Below, piece by piece: positions 35,013 to 42,524 of a DNA stretch of 64,000 nucleotides. The DNA is from Streptomyces sp. DSM 15324 (GTDB taxonomy: Bacteria > Actinomycetota > Actinomycetes > Streptomycetales > Streptomycetaceae), in the NCBI RefSeq assembly GCF_001514285.1, contig NZ_KQ949025.1, forward strand, positions 667,966-731,965, given 5' to 3'. The notes under the pieces are model-generated. The model made no database searches. It was not told the origin of the DNA and was given only the letters and a program-made list of their open reading frames with translations. Made by a program: the position numbers and the translations under genes. The first letter of the stretch is position 1. Each line of letters begins with the position of its first letter.

Positions 35013-35366
35013 GAGCGATGAAGACATTACACGGTCCGCAGCCGTTCACCCAAATCCGTTTCGCGCCCCTTCGGAGGGGCGCGCGGACCCGCCCGCCGGA
35101 CGCCCCCACCGCCGGTCCCCGCAGCCCCGCGCGCCGCCCCCGCACCACCGGGACCACCCCGTCACCGCGTCCACGGCAACCCCACCGGTACGACTATTGC
35201 GCTCCTCCCCGACCGCACCGGAGCGTCGCCCTAGGCTCGACTCACTCTCCGTGACCTTGCGTCCCGCGCGCGGTCCCGGGTCGCCCTCGCCCCCGCCGAG
35301 CAGCACGAAACCACCGACCGCGAGCCCGGGACCCGAGCCGCCGGACCCCGAGCCCTCTGGAGCGCG
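35013..35366. other. Intergenic region upstream of tRNA-Thr and the amidohydrolase
   Basis: This 354-base gap separates the minus-strand tRNA-Thr unit from a plus-strand gene. A 9-bp hairpin CGCGCCCCT-TCGG-AGGGGCGCG lies at 35062-35083, 50 bases upstream of tRNA-Thr. Promoters for both directions should be here but none could be assigned with confidence. Open frames in the gap lack ribosome-binding sites and look like GC-rich noise. Confidence 0.5.
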
Positions 35367-36668
35367 ATGCCCGACAGCCGGCCCGAGCCACCCCCGCCGT
35401 CGTCCTCCCCGTCCGGCCCCCCGGGCGGCACGCCGGACGCGGGCGCGCTGCTGCTGTGCGGGGCACGGCTGACGGACGGCCGGACCGTGGACGTACGGCT
35501 GGTCCGCGGCCGGATCGAGGCCGTCGGCACGGCCGGGAGCCTCACACCGGGCCCGGCCCGCTCCGGCACGGGCGCCCGCACCGCCCGGGTCGACCTCTCC
35601 GGCCACCTCCTCCTCCCGGCCCCCGCCGAGCCGCACGCGCACGTGGACACGGCCCTGACCGCCGACCTGGACGGGCCCGTCCCGTACGGCCCCGAGGACG
35701 TGCAGCAGCGCGCGATCGAGGCCGCCCTGCTCCAGCTCGGGCACGGCGCGACCGCGCTGCGCGCCCAGGTGCGGGTGGGCGACGTCCAGGGCCTCGGCGC
35801 GCTGACCGCGGTCCTGCGGGCCGGGCGGTCGCTGAGCGGGTTCGCCGAGCTGACGACGGTGGCGATGCCCCGGCTGCTGACCGGGGTGGCCGGGGCGGAC
35901 GGCCTCGCGATGCTGCGGGACGCGCTGAAGATGGGCGCCTCGGTGGTGGGCGGCTGTCCCGACCTCGACCCCGATCCCACCGGGTACGTGGAGGCCGTCC
36001 TGGAGGTCGCCTCCGAGCACGGCTGCCCGGTCGATCTGCACACCGACGGCGCCGACCCGGCCCGCCTCGCCCGGCTCGCCGCGATGGCCGGCGGGCTGCG
36101 CCCCGGGGTCACCCTGGCCCCGTGCGGCGGCCTCGGCCGGCTCTCCCCGGGCGTGGCCGCCCGTACCGCCGACCGGCTGGCTGCCGCCGGGGTGACGGTG
36201 GTGTGCCTGCCGCAGGGCGGCTGCGGCGCCGCGGAGCACCGCGGCACGGCGCCCGTACGGCTGCTGCGCGCGGCCGGGGTACGGGTGGCGGCCGGCAGCG
36301 GGGCCCTGCGCGATGTGTCCAACCCGGTCGGGCGCGGGGACCCGCTGGAGGCCGCCTATCTCCTCGTCTCCCGCCACGGGCTGCGCCCCGAGGACGCCTA
36401 CGATGCCGTGAGCCGCTCCGCGCGCGCGGCCCTGGGCCTGCCCGAGATCCGGGTCGAGGCCGGTTTCCCCGCCGACCTGCTGGCCGTCCGCGGCGACCGG
36501 CTGGCGGGCGCGCTGTCCCTCGGCTACAGCCGTGTCGTGATCCACCGCGGCCGGGTGGTGGCCCGGACCAGCGCGGTCCGGGAGTACGGCGACGCGGCGG
36601 CGCCGGCGGCCCCGGCGCCGCCGCTGGACCGGGGGCTGCCCCGGCAGGGGCGGGGGGAGTCGTCGTAG
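35367..36668 (+). CDS. Amidohydrolase, cytosine-deaminase-like, degenerate active site
   Basis: This 433-residue protein has a Pro-rich N-terminal tail and an amidohydrolase fold. The first metal motif is present (PAEPHAHVDTAL, His90 and His92) and His225 sits in VDLHTDGADPARL. The equivalents of the catalytic Glu (Gly228), the second conserved His (APCGGLG at 251-257 where SHC/GHC is expected) and the Asp of the DD motif (AGSGALRDVSNP near 309-320) appear to be lost. It may be a non-catalytic or altered enzyme. The alignment to CodA is from memory. It is followed by an NAD(P)-binding protein gene. Confidence 0.7.
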   Translation: MPDSRPEPPPPSSSPSGPPGGTPDAGALLLCGARLTDGRTVDVRLVRGRIEAVGTAGSLTPGPARSGTGARTARVDLSGHLLLPAPAEPHAHVDTALTADLDGPVPYGPEDVQQRAIEAALLQLGHGATALRAQVRVGDVQGLGALTAVLRAGRSLSGFAELTTVAMPRLLTGVAGADGLAMLRDALKMGASVVGGCPDLDPDPTGYVEAVLEVASEHGCPVDLHTDGADPARLARLAAMAGGLRPGVTLAPCGGLGRLSPGVAARTADRLAAAGVTVVCLPQGGCGAAEHRGTAPVRLLRAAGVRVAAGSGALRDVSNPVGRGDPLEAAYLLVSRHGLRPEDAYDAVSRSARAALGLPEIRVEAGFPADLLAVRGDRLAGALSLGYSRVVIHRGRVVARTSAVREYGDAAAPAAPAPPLDRGLPRQGRGESS

Positions 36669-36745
36669 ACCCCCCGGTCGCCCGTCGGGTCCGTCGCGCC
36701 GGAGCGGCACGGCGGACGGGGTCGCCCGGGCGTACGGTCGGAAGC

Positions 36746-37402
36746 ATGCGCATTGTCATCGCTGGTGGTCATGGTCGGATCGCGCTGCGGCTGGAGCGGT
36801 TGCTCGCCGGGCGTGGTGACGAGGTCGCGGGGATCGTCCGCAAGGCCGAGCAGGCGGAGGATCTGCGGGCGGCGGGTGCCGAACCGGTCGTGCTCGACCT
36901 GGAGTCGGCGTCGGTCGAGGAGGTCGCCGAGCGGCTGCGGGGCGCGGACGCGGCGGTGTTCGCGGCGGGCGCCGGTCCGGGCAGCGGGGTGGGCCGCAAG
37001 AACACCGTGGACAAGGGCGCGGCGGTGCTGTTCGCGGACGCGTCGGTCCGGGCGGGCGTACGGCGTCTCGTGGTGGTGTCGTCGATGGGCGCGGACCCGG
37101 ACCACCCGGGTCAGGAGGTCTTCGACGTGTACCTGCGCGCCAAGGGCGAGGCGGACGCGTACGTACGGGGGCTGGACTCGCTCGACTGGACGATCCTGCG
37201 CCCCGGGCTGCTCACCGACGATCCGGGCACCGGGCTGGTCCGGCTGGAGGCCCGTACGGGACGCGGCTCCGTCCCGCGTGACGACGTGGCGGCCGTGCTG
37301 GCCGAACTGGTGGACACCCCGGCCACGGCCGGCCTCACCCTGGAGCTGATCAGCGGCTCGGCACCGGTGTCGGTGGCGGTGAAGTCGGTGGCGGGGAACT
37401 GA
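36746..37402 (+). CDS. NAD(P)-binding Rossmann-fold protein (NmrA/SDR-like)
   Basis: The 218-residue protein begins MRIVIAGGHGRIALRLERLL, a GxxGxxxxx dinucleotide-binding start. Later motifs include VFAAGAGPGSGVG, VVVSSMGADPD and the YxxxK-like YLRAKGEADAYVRG, followed by DWTILRPGLLTDDP. This pattern is typical of atypical SDRs that act as NAD(P)-dependent epimerase/reductase or sensor proteins. Substrate unknown. Confidence 0.8.
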   Translation: MRIVIAGGHGRIALRLERLLAGRGDEVAGIVRKAEQAEDLRAAGAEPVVLDLESASVEEVAERLRGADAAVFAAGAGPGSGVGRKNTVDKGAAVLFADASVRAGVRRLVVVSSMGADPDHPGQEVFDVYLRAKGEADAYVRGLDSLDWTILRPGLLTDDPGTGLVRLEARTGRGSVPRDDVAAVLAELVDTPATAGLTLELISGSAPVSVAVKSVAGN

Positions 37403-37404
37403 GG

Positions 37405-37626
37405 TCAGAAGAGCGGGAGCTGCCCGGGGAACTCGGGCAGGGCGTAGCCGTCCAACGACGGTTGTACGGCGCCCAGTTGAGCCCTGCTGCGGGACCCCGG
37501 GCAGGAGACGAGCTCCCCGTTCTCCCGGGCGCCCGGCGGGTCGTGCCGGGCGAACCGTCCGGCGACTACGGCGATCTCGCGACGGCACTCGGGACAGACT
37601 CTGCGACGGCTGGATCCGCTGGACAT
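37405..37626 (-). CDS. Small zinc-ribbon-like hypothetical protein
   Basis: A 73-residue protein starting at ATG 37626 (MSSGSSRRRVCPECRREIAV). A CxxC pair (CPEC) and a later His and Cys (FARHDPP, ELVSCPGS) could bind a single zinc. The C terminus is short and hydrophobic (FPGQLPLF). Its stop lies 2 bases from the convergent SDR gene's end. Function unknown. Confidence 0.6.
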   Translation of the reverse strand: MSSGSSRRRVCPECRREIAVVAGRFARHDPPGARENGELVSCPGSRSRAQLGAVQPSLDGYALPEFPGQLPLF

Positions 37627-37724
37627 GGGGCAAGTCTGCCGCAGTGGGCCACCCGGGTAGCGGGGCGCGGCACACGGCCCGCTCACCGCGCGGATCGGCC
37701 GACACATCCCTAGCATCCGGACAT

Positions 37725-37997
37725 ATGGCACATACCTTCGAGGAACTCGTGGCGATGCAGCGTCTGGCCGACGAGACCCACACCCGGGTCGAGGAGCTGC
37801 GGGACGCCTACGGCCCTCCGACGGCGACGCCCTGGTCGGAAACCCAGACCGAGACGTACGAGACCGCCTGGAGGGCCTGGCGCGACCTCGCCCGTGACGT
37901 CCAGGCCGCGGTGACGGCGTACGCCAAGGACGAGGGCAGACCGCGCAGCGACGTGGAGGCGGAGGTGAAGCAGGCGGCGAAGGCGACCGGCGCCTGA
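37725..37997 (+). CDS. Small hypothetical protein, helical
   Basis: A 90-residue protein (MAHTFEELVAMQRLADETHT) that is predicted almost entirely helical, with acidic and tryptophan-rich parts (ETAWRAWRDLARDVQAAVTA). The start ATG 37725 lies 98 bases from the divergent zinc-ribbon gene. The family appears common in Streptomyces; function unknown. Confidence 0.65.
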   Translation: MAHTFEELVAMQRLADETHTRVEELRDAYGPPTATPWSETQTETYETAWRAWRDLARDVQAAVTAYAKDEGRPRSDVEAEVKQAAKATGA

Positions 37998-38020
37998 CCA
38001 CCGGCTTCCCGGCCTCTTCG

Positions 38021-38416
38021 TCAGCAGACGAATTTCGGTGAGTTGGCCCAGAAGACGAGGAACGACCAGGTCTGGGCCCCGATGACGCCGTCCACGCCGA
38101 TGCCGGCGCAGCGCTGGAAGCGCAGCGTCGCCTGCTGGGTGACAGGCCCGAACTGGCCGTCCACGGCGAGGTCGCGGCCGGTGAGGGAGTGGTTCAGGTA
38201 GCACTGGGCCTGCCGGACGGCACTGCCCGAGGAACCGAGTTTCAGGATCGGCCGGGTCTTGGTGAAGTTGCAGACGTCCACGAACCCTTGGGTGACGGCC
38301 CGTACGGGCTGGGCCGCACTCTGCCGGGGCGCACTGAGCTGGGGCGCGGCGAGGGCCGGCGTCCCCGCGAGCACGAGCGCGGCGAGCAGGGTCCCACTGG
38401 TGAGCATGCGTCGCAT
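38021..38416 (-). CDS. Secreted peptidoglycan-binding-domain protein
   Basis: A 131-residue exported protein from ATG 38416 (MRRMLTSGTLLAALVLAGTP, cleavage near ALA-AP), with GGAGGT 7 bases upstream. Residues 55-125 form a PG_binding_1 domain: LKLGSSGSAVRQAQCYLNHS, then LAVDGQFGPVTQQATLRFQR and GVDGVIGAQTWSFL. Four cysteines could form disulfides. It likely binds the cell wall; no catalytic domain is present. Confidence 0.85.
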   Translation of the reverse strand: MRRMLTSGTLLAALVLAGTPALAAPQLSAPRQSAAQPVRAVTQGFVDVCNFTKTRPILKLGSSGSAVRQAQCYLNHSLTGRDLAVDGQFGPVTQQATLRFQRCAGIGVDGVIGAQTWSFLVFWANSPKFVC

Positions 38417-38507
38417 GTACAGCACCTCCAAATGAGACATCCCCTGTACCACCGTGCACTCCAGCCCCACGGGTCGCATCTCAGCGCCCGCCGGGGCTGG
38501 AGTCAGG

Positions 38508-39707
38508 TCAGGGAACGTCGGTGACGACCTCGCAGCGCACCGCGTGGTCGGCGTCGCCGGCCTGGCCGTCGCAGGAGTCGGTCTGCGCGCCGCCGTCCAG
38601 GAGGTCGTCGGCGGGGCCCGCGAAGAGCGCGTCGTCCCCGGCGCCGGCGCGCAGCAGGTCCCGGCCGCCCGCTGTGCCGACGGCCGTGTCCCCGTCGAAG
38701 TCCACGTCGTCGCCGAAGAGTTGGTCGTCCCCGCCGCGCCCCTCGATCACGTCGTCGCCCGCGGCGGTACGCGAGGAGTCGCCGACGGAGCTGTCCCCGA
38801 CGAGCAGTTCGTCCGCCGCGCCGCCGAGGATCCGGTCGTCGCCCGCCCCGGTGGCCCGCCCGCCCGTGGGGTCACCGATGTTGTGGTCCCCGAGGGCGAA
38901 GAGGCCGCCGTCGGCGCCGAGATCGATGAGGTCGTCGCCGCCGTCGCCGTGCACCGCGTCGACGCCTTCGCTGTCCCCGACCGCGCTGTCGGCGGCACCC
39001 GGTCCGCAGCGGAGCACGTCGTCACCGGCACCGGTCGCGGAGCCCCGGAAGGGGGCGGCCGAGTCCCCGAGCAGTCCGTCGTCGCCGTCACCGCCCTCCA
39101 GCAGGTCCCGGCCGCCGCCCTCGGCGTCCCCGCCGAGCGCCACGCTGTCGCCGGTCAGGTGGGCGTCGTCGCCGTCGCCGCCGTGGAGCCGGTCGTCGCC
39201 CCCGCCGCGGGCGTCGCCGTCGGCGTCGGTCTCGGAGTCGCCGACCAGGAAGTCGGAGCCGTCACCGCCGTACAGGACGTCGTCACCGCCGCCCTCGGCG
39301 TCCCCACTGCCGGTCTGCGCGTCCCCGACCAGCTCGTCGTCACCCCCACCGCCGTACAGGACGTCGTCACCGCCGCCCTCGGCGTCCCCGCTCTCGACGG
39401 ACACGTCCCCGCGGAGGGTGTCGCCGCCCTCACCGCCGTCGATCCGGTCGTCGCCGAGCCCGCCGATCAGCCGGTCGTCACCGCCGAGGCCGCAGATGAC
39501 GTCGTCGCCCCCGCCGCCGTCGATGCTGTCCGCCCCCGGGGAACCGACGATGACGTCACTGCCCGGCGTACCGATGAGCGTGCCCGCGCCGGTGAGGGTG
39601 GCGGGCAGGCCGAGACAGGTGGGAGGAGCGGCGACCGCGGCGGTCGCCGGGATGCCCAGCGTGAACAGCGCCGCCGAGACGACGCCCGCCATCAGAAGCC
39701 GAGCCAT
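38508..39707 (-). CDS. Secreted RTX-type calcium-binding repeat protein
   Basis: A 399-residue protein with a signal peptide (MARLLMAGVVSAALFTLGIP, cleavage after AVA). Start ATG 39707 with GGAGGT. The rest is tandem glycine/aspartate nonapeptides of RTX type, for example GGGGDDVICGLGGDDRLIGG and LYGGDGSDFLVGD. They should fold into calcium-loaded beta-rolls. No enzymatic domain is attached, so it may be a structural or calcium-buffering surface protein. It lies immediately left of the integrated element. Confidence 0.85.
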   Translation of the reverse strand: MARLLMAGVVSAALFTLGIPATAAVAAPPTCLGLPATLTGAGTLIGTPGSDVIVGSPGADSIDGGGGDDVICGLGGDDRLIGGLGDDRIDGGEGGDTLRGDVSVESGDAEGGGDDVLYGGGGDDELVGDAQTGSGDAEGGGDDVLYGGDGSDFLVGDSETDADGDARGGGDDRLHGGDGDDAHLTGDSVALGGDAEGGGRDLLEGGDGDDGLLGDSAAPFRGSATGAGDDVLRCGPGAADSAVGDSEGVDAVHGDGGDDLIDLGADGGLFALGDHNIGDPTGGRATGAGDDRILGGAADELLVGDSSVGDSSRTAAGDDVIEGRGGDDQLFGDDVDFDGDTAVGTAGGRDLLRAGAGDDALFAGPADDLLDGGAQTDSCDGQAGDADHAVRCEVVTDVP

Positions 39708-39837
39708 ACGGGACCTCCGGGTCCGAGGGATGCGTGAAGGAGATCTCCCCTCGGGGCACCGCAGTTGGGCCACGCCTGACCCGTTTGCCCCACACCGTCC
39801 CCCGAACGGCCACTCCCCTCCCCCACCACGACATGAC

Positions 39838-39880
39838 GAAGGGCCCGTCACCTGCTGTGTCAGCAGGTGACGGGCCCTTC
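39838..39880. terminator. Terminator left of attL, probably the former tRNA-Tyr terminator
   Basis: A 19-bp perfect stem (GAAGGGCCCGTCACCTGCT and its complement) with a 5-base loop lies directly before the tRNA-Tyr 3' fragment. Before integration it would have followed tRNA-Tyr on the minus strand. The element now separates them by 12 kb. Confidence 0.8.
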
Positions 39881-39883
39881 GCT

Positions 39884-39940
39884 CTCAGCGTGGCGGCGCC
39901 AGGATTCGAACCTGGGAAGGCTGAGCCGGCAGATTTACAG
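39884..39940 (-). repeat. attL: 57-bp direct repeat with tRNA-Tyr 3' fragment
   Basis: The 57 bases are identical to 51840-51896. They include the last 50 bases of tRNA-Tyr, from the anticodon loop to the discriminator base (39891-39940), plus 7 downstream bases. The sequence beyond 39940 no longer matches a tRNA, so this copy is a fragment and not a gene. Confidence 0.95.
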
Positions 39941-39993
39941 CGGGACGGGTTCGGGGGTCTTGATCTGCGGTTTCCCCTGCATCTGCCTCTGCT

Positions 39994-40010
39994 GGGGGAC
40001 ACCTGGGGGA
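39994..40010 (+). repeat. Left arm copy of the 17-bp end repeat
   Basis: GGGGGACACCTGGGGGA is repeated exactly, in the same orientation, at 51687-51703. The copies lie 53 bp inside attL and 136 bp inside attR. Their placement fits arm-type integrase or excisionase binding sites. Confidence 0.6.
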
Positions 40011-40011
40011 A

Positions 40012-40692
40012 TCAGGCCCCGGGAGCCGTCTCCAGGGCCGCGATTACGGCCGCCGGATCACCGTCGTACGAGAGATGCGGTTCGTCTGCCTCAGGCGGGA
40101 TGAATCGGGTGCGGTATCGCTGGAGGTCGCTCTCTGAGAAGTAGATCGAGTTGGGATCGTCCGCGTGGCGCTCGTTGCGCTTGCTGACCCTTGCCCAAAG
40201 CTCTTCGTGACCCACGGCGAGGTACACGAGCACAGGAGTGGCGCCAACGTCGGTGGCGATCGCGCGCCACGTGGTCCGCACCTCAGGCGTCCAAAAGCCG
40301 TGGTCAACCACGACGTCATGCCCCGCCTTGAGGTTCTCTCTGAGTTCCTCCGCCACATCCTCAAGAACCGGCCGCTCAAGCGTGGGGAAGATCCCTCGGG
40401 GGAAGTCCACGCCATACACACCGTGCCGACGGAACATCTCTTCGTCCGGGCACAGCCGTACGAACCCACGGGCTGTGAGGGCGCGGGAAAGCGTGGTCTT
40501 GCCGGACCCGGGGAGTCCGGCCATGAGGACGCAGAACGGTGGGCGTGGTGACATCGGTCTCGCCATGGTCTGGGAGATGCTGGCCATCTCCGCGTCAGCT
40601 TCGAGCGTGGTCGTGCCAGCCCTGCGGGCCGCAAGAAGTGACCCTAGGCGGTCTTCGAGCACGTTCGCGAGCGTGGCATCCACGACCGTCAC
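40012..40692 (-). CDS. P-loop kinase/zeta-like ATPase coupled to the repressor gene
   Basis: The 226-residue protein starts at GTG 40692, overlapping the GntR stop (GTGA) with GGAGGT 6 bases upstream; a longer start at 40719 lacks this. The Walker A is CVLMAGLPGSGKTTLSRAL (about residues 53-70). DVVVDHGFWTPEVRTTW and LVYLAVGHEELWARVSKRN follow the AAA_33/polynucleotide kinase-zeta toxin fold. It could phosphorylate a small molecule or nucleic acid end. Coupling to the repressor suggests a role in maintenance or toxin-like control, but no antitoxin is recognised. Confidence 0.75.
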   Translation of the reverse strand: MTVVDATLANVLEDRLGSLLAARRAGTTTLEADAEMASISQTMARPMSPRPPFCVLMAGLPGSGKTTLSRALTARGFVRLCPDEEMFRRHGVYGVDFPRGIFPTLERPVLEDVAEELRENLKAGHDVVVDHGFWTPEVRTTWRAIATDVGATPVLVYLAVGHEELWARVSKRNERHADDPNSIYFSESDLQRYRTRFIPPEADEPHLSYDGDPAAVIAALETAPGA

Positions 40693-41447
40693 GGCGAGAC
40701 CTCCGATTCCGTGCGCCATGTACGGCCGGGACCTCCAAGGTCCACGCCGTATTCCACGATGCTGCCCTCGCTGTCGACGAACTTCGCCGTCATCACGACC
40801 ACCGGTTCCACCGGCGGCTTTTCGGGATCCAGTTCGAGCAGCCGCGCGTACTCCGGCGTGAGCAGGCGCGCAGAGGCGGTGTCGATGCGGTGACTGATCG
40901 GATGGCCCGTCGCCTGGGCAATGAGCTGGAGCGACGTTCCCCCTGTCAGTCGCTCACTCGCCGCGAGTTGAGGAATCAGCTTCCCGTACTTGGCGGGAAT
41001 CCATGACGTGCTGTGGGCCACGATGCCGTGCCGGTCTCGGTAGACCCGGCTTCGGCGGATCACGTCGGCGCCGGGCCGAATGTCCAACGCCTGGGCCACT
41101 TCAGCGGGGGCGGGGACCACACCGGCCTGATGCGAGTCGGACCTTTCGCCCGCTCCCCAACTAGACCCGGTACGGCGTCCCCGGTCCTGGCGCTGGGACC
41201 CCGAAGACATCGGAGCCGGCTGGTCCAGAACCTCAGTCCCGATTCCGTGAATCCCTCGGACAAGACCCTCGTTGCGCAGCTTGCGCAGGGCCTTCTCTGC
41301 TGTCGCGGTGCTGACTTTCCACTCTTCCGCGAGGTTCTTGATGCTCGGCAAGAGCGTTCCCGGCTCTAGCTGACCAGAGGCAATCAGCTCCGTGTAGTGG
41401 GCGGCAATCTTCGCGTATGGGGCCCGATTGTCGGCCTGGCCTGCCAT
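40689..41447 (-). CDS. GntR-family (HutC/UTRA) transcriptional regulator, KorSA-like
   Basis: The 252-residue protein has an N-terminal winged helix (PYAKIAAHYTELIASGQLEP, then WKVSTATAEKALRKLRNEGL). A linker leads to a UTRA-type ligand domain (about 110-245, with VIRRSRVYRDRHGIVAHSTS). In pSAM2 the equivalent KorSA represses transfer and replication activation. It is divergent from the spread genes and faces a tandem repeat at 41511-41540 that is a likely operator. It is translationally coupled to the downstream P-loop kinase. Confidence 0.88.
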   Translation of the reverse strand: MAGQADNRAPYAKIAAHYTELIASGQLEPGTLLPSIKNLAEEWKVSTATAEKALRKLRNEGLVRGIHGIGTEVLDQPAPMSSGSQRQDRGRRTGSSWGAGERSDSHQAGVVPAPAEVAQALDIRPGADVIRRSRVYRDRHGIVAHSTSWIPAKYGKLIPQLAASERLTGGTSLQLIAQATGHPISHRIDTASARLLTPEYARLLELDPEKPPVEPVVVMTAKFVDSEGSIVEYGVDLGGPGRTWRTESEVSP

Positions 41448-41510
41448 GTCGCCTGCTCCCTGTCGTCACTTCCCTGAGGTTCCCTACCTTACCGCTTGAC
41501 ACCGCAGAGA

Positions 41511-41540
41511 ACCCTAGGGAACCCTAGGGAACCTTAGGGA
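41511..41540. promoter_or_regulatory. Tandem 10-bp repeats, candidate GntR operator
   Basis: Three consecutive 10-mers read ACCCTAGGGA, ACCCTAGGGA and ACCTTAGGGA. Each carries the palindrome CCCTAGGG or a one-base variant. A related GGTTCCCTA occurs at 41479-41487. The repeats lie 64 bases upstream of the GntR start, where autoregulation and control of the divergent transfer genes would be expected. Confidence 0.65.
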
Positions 41541-41774
41541 TGTGCCCGAGAGGGCGCCCCGAAGCAAGTTGGGGCGCTATCACGGCTGTTTGACCTGCAC
41601 GAATGCACGACAACGGGGGCTGCTTGCAGCCTCAAGGGGCCCGGGACAGATCGGGCCGAGGTCCACCGGGATTCCTTTGCAACCGGATGGCTAGGCCGAA
41701 AGGCCAACGTCTCCATATGCCTACAAACGGGAGCACGCTCCCGAAGGGGACACCTGCACTACTGCACCACCTCA

Positions 41775-41824
41775 GCCCCGGCATCCAGCCGTGAAGGGCG
41801 CGGGATCGAATCCCGCCCGGGGCA
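41775..41824 (+). other. tRNA-like acceptor/T-arm module 1
   Basis: GCCCCGG (41775-41781) pairs with CCGGGGC (41817-41823). Directly inside the 3' strand is a T-arm: stem GCGGG/CCCGC with 7-base loop ATCGAAT (41800-41816). The 3' strand of the T-arm abuts the acceptor strand with no gap, exactly as in a tRNA, and an A follows as discriminator. The 18 bases between the 5' acceptor strand and the T-arm are too few for D and anticodon arms and form only a 3-bp GCC/GGC hairpin. Confidence 0.7.
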
Positions 41825-41868
41825 CTCCCGCTGACCAGCGGCCACTCACATCCCCAAGGGAGATCGAC

Positions 41869-42045
41869 ATGCGTTTCCGTACGAGCACTTCCCCCGCCGC
41901 CTCCGACATGAAGAACCGCACCAGCGACGACCTGCAGCGCGAGTACGACCTGATCACCCGCGAGCGCTCCGGGGGTCACAACTCGCTCAGCGCGATCAAC
42001 GCACAGAACGACATCGCCCGCGAGCTGGAGAGCCGGGACCGCTGA
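41869..42045 (+). CDS. Small hypothetical protein of the element
   Basis: A 58-residue protein from ATG 41869 with AAGGGAG 6 bases upstream (MRFRTSTSPAASDMKNRTSD). The C-terminal half is helical and charged (QREYDLITRERSGGHNSLSA). It lies between tRNA-like modules 1 and 2. Function unknown; small proteins at this place in AICEs are common. Confidence 0.65.
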   Translation: MRFRTSTSPAASDMKNRTSDDLQREYDLITRERSGGHNSLSAINAQNDIARELESRDR

Positions 42046-42056
42046 CCCGCCCCACA

Positions 42057-42098
42057 GCCCCGATGGTCGCAGGCTGGGTTCGACTCCCGGCCGGGGCA
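42057..42098 (+). other. tRNA-like acceptor/T-arm module 2
   Basis: GCCCCG (42057-42062) pairs with CGGGGC (42092-42097). The T-arm stem CTGGG/CCCGG (one T-G) encloses TTCGACT, a canonical tRNA T-loop, at 42079-42085. The linker is only 10 bases. It lies in the 84-base gap between the 58-residue protein and the RapZ-C-like gene. Confidence 0.7.
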
Positions 42099-42129
42099 CG
42101 CATCACCGGCCACTTCGTCTGGAGTTCGC

Positions 42130-42510
42130 ATGAGCACTGTCGAGATCGTCTCGTTCGGCTACCTGCACGACGCCCCGCCGGCCGCGCACCTCACCATCGA
42201 CCTGCGGCACCACTTCCGCGACCCGCACGTCTCCCCGGAACTGCGCTACATGACCGCCGAGGACGCCCCGGTCCGCGCGGCGGTGATGGGCACGCCCGGT
42301 ATCGCCGCCCTGGTCGACGCGACCGCGACGGCGGTGGCTGCGTTCGCGGCCGGTCCCAGCGCCGGAACCGTCACGGTCGCCGATGGGTGCGCCGGGGGAC
42401 GCCACCGCGCTCCCACCTTCGCCCTCGCCCTGGCCGACCGGCTGACCGCCGACGGTCACACGGTGAGCATCCGGCACCGGGACATGGGCAAGGACGTCGT
42501 TCAGCGCTGA
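42130..42510 (+). CDS. Stand-alone RapZ C-terminal-domain-like protein
   Basis: The 126-residue protein reads like the C-terminal RNA-binding domain of RapZ/YvcJ without the kinase domain. It starts VEIVSFGYLHDAPPAAHLTI and LRHHFRDPHVSPELRYMTAE, the equivalents of the SFGFKYG and VRFLPNPH parts. It ends GCAGGRHRAPTFALALADRL and VSIRHRDM, matching the GCTGGRHRSV and HRD motifs. In E. coli this domain binds sRNAs and recruits RNase E. Flanking tRNA-like modules at 42057 and 42525 make an RNA-related role attractive. Target is unknown. Confidence 0.75.
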   Translation: MSTVEIVSFGYLHDAPPAAHLTIDLRHHFRDPHVSPELRYMTAEDAPVRAAVMGTPGIAALVDATATAVAAFAAGPSAGTVTVADGCAGGRHRAPTFALALADRLTADGHTVSIRHRDMGKDVVQR

Positions 42511-42524
42511 GCCCCGCTTCACCA

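Larger units (their letters stand above)
41448..41868 (+). promoter_or_regulatory. Divergent regulatory region and structured leader
   Basis: This 421-base gap lies between the repressor gene and the first spread-side gene. It contains the tandem operator-like repeats (41511-41540), then several small hairpins on the plus strand: GCGCCCC/GGGGCGC (about 41555-41577), GGCTGC/GCAGCC, GGCC-GAAA-GGCC and GGGAGC/GCTCCC. The first tRNA-like module (41775-41824) comes last. No coding frame is convincing, so a structured 5' leader or small RNA is likely. Confidence 0.6.

Noticed and set aside
38508..39707. Tandem repeats in the RTX gene as a CRISPR or DNA repeat array
   Set aside because: The periodicity is in-frame 27-bp coding for GGxGxDxLx nonapeptides; there are no spacer/repeat units. 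No CRISPR array was found in the window.
39891..39940. A second tRNA-Tyr gene at the left end of the element
   Set aside because: Only the 3' 50 bases are present. The 5' half does not follow, so it is an attL remnant.
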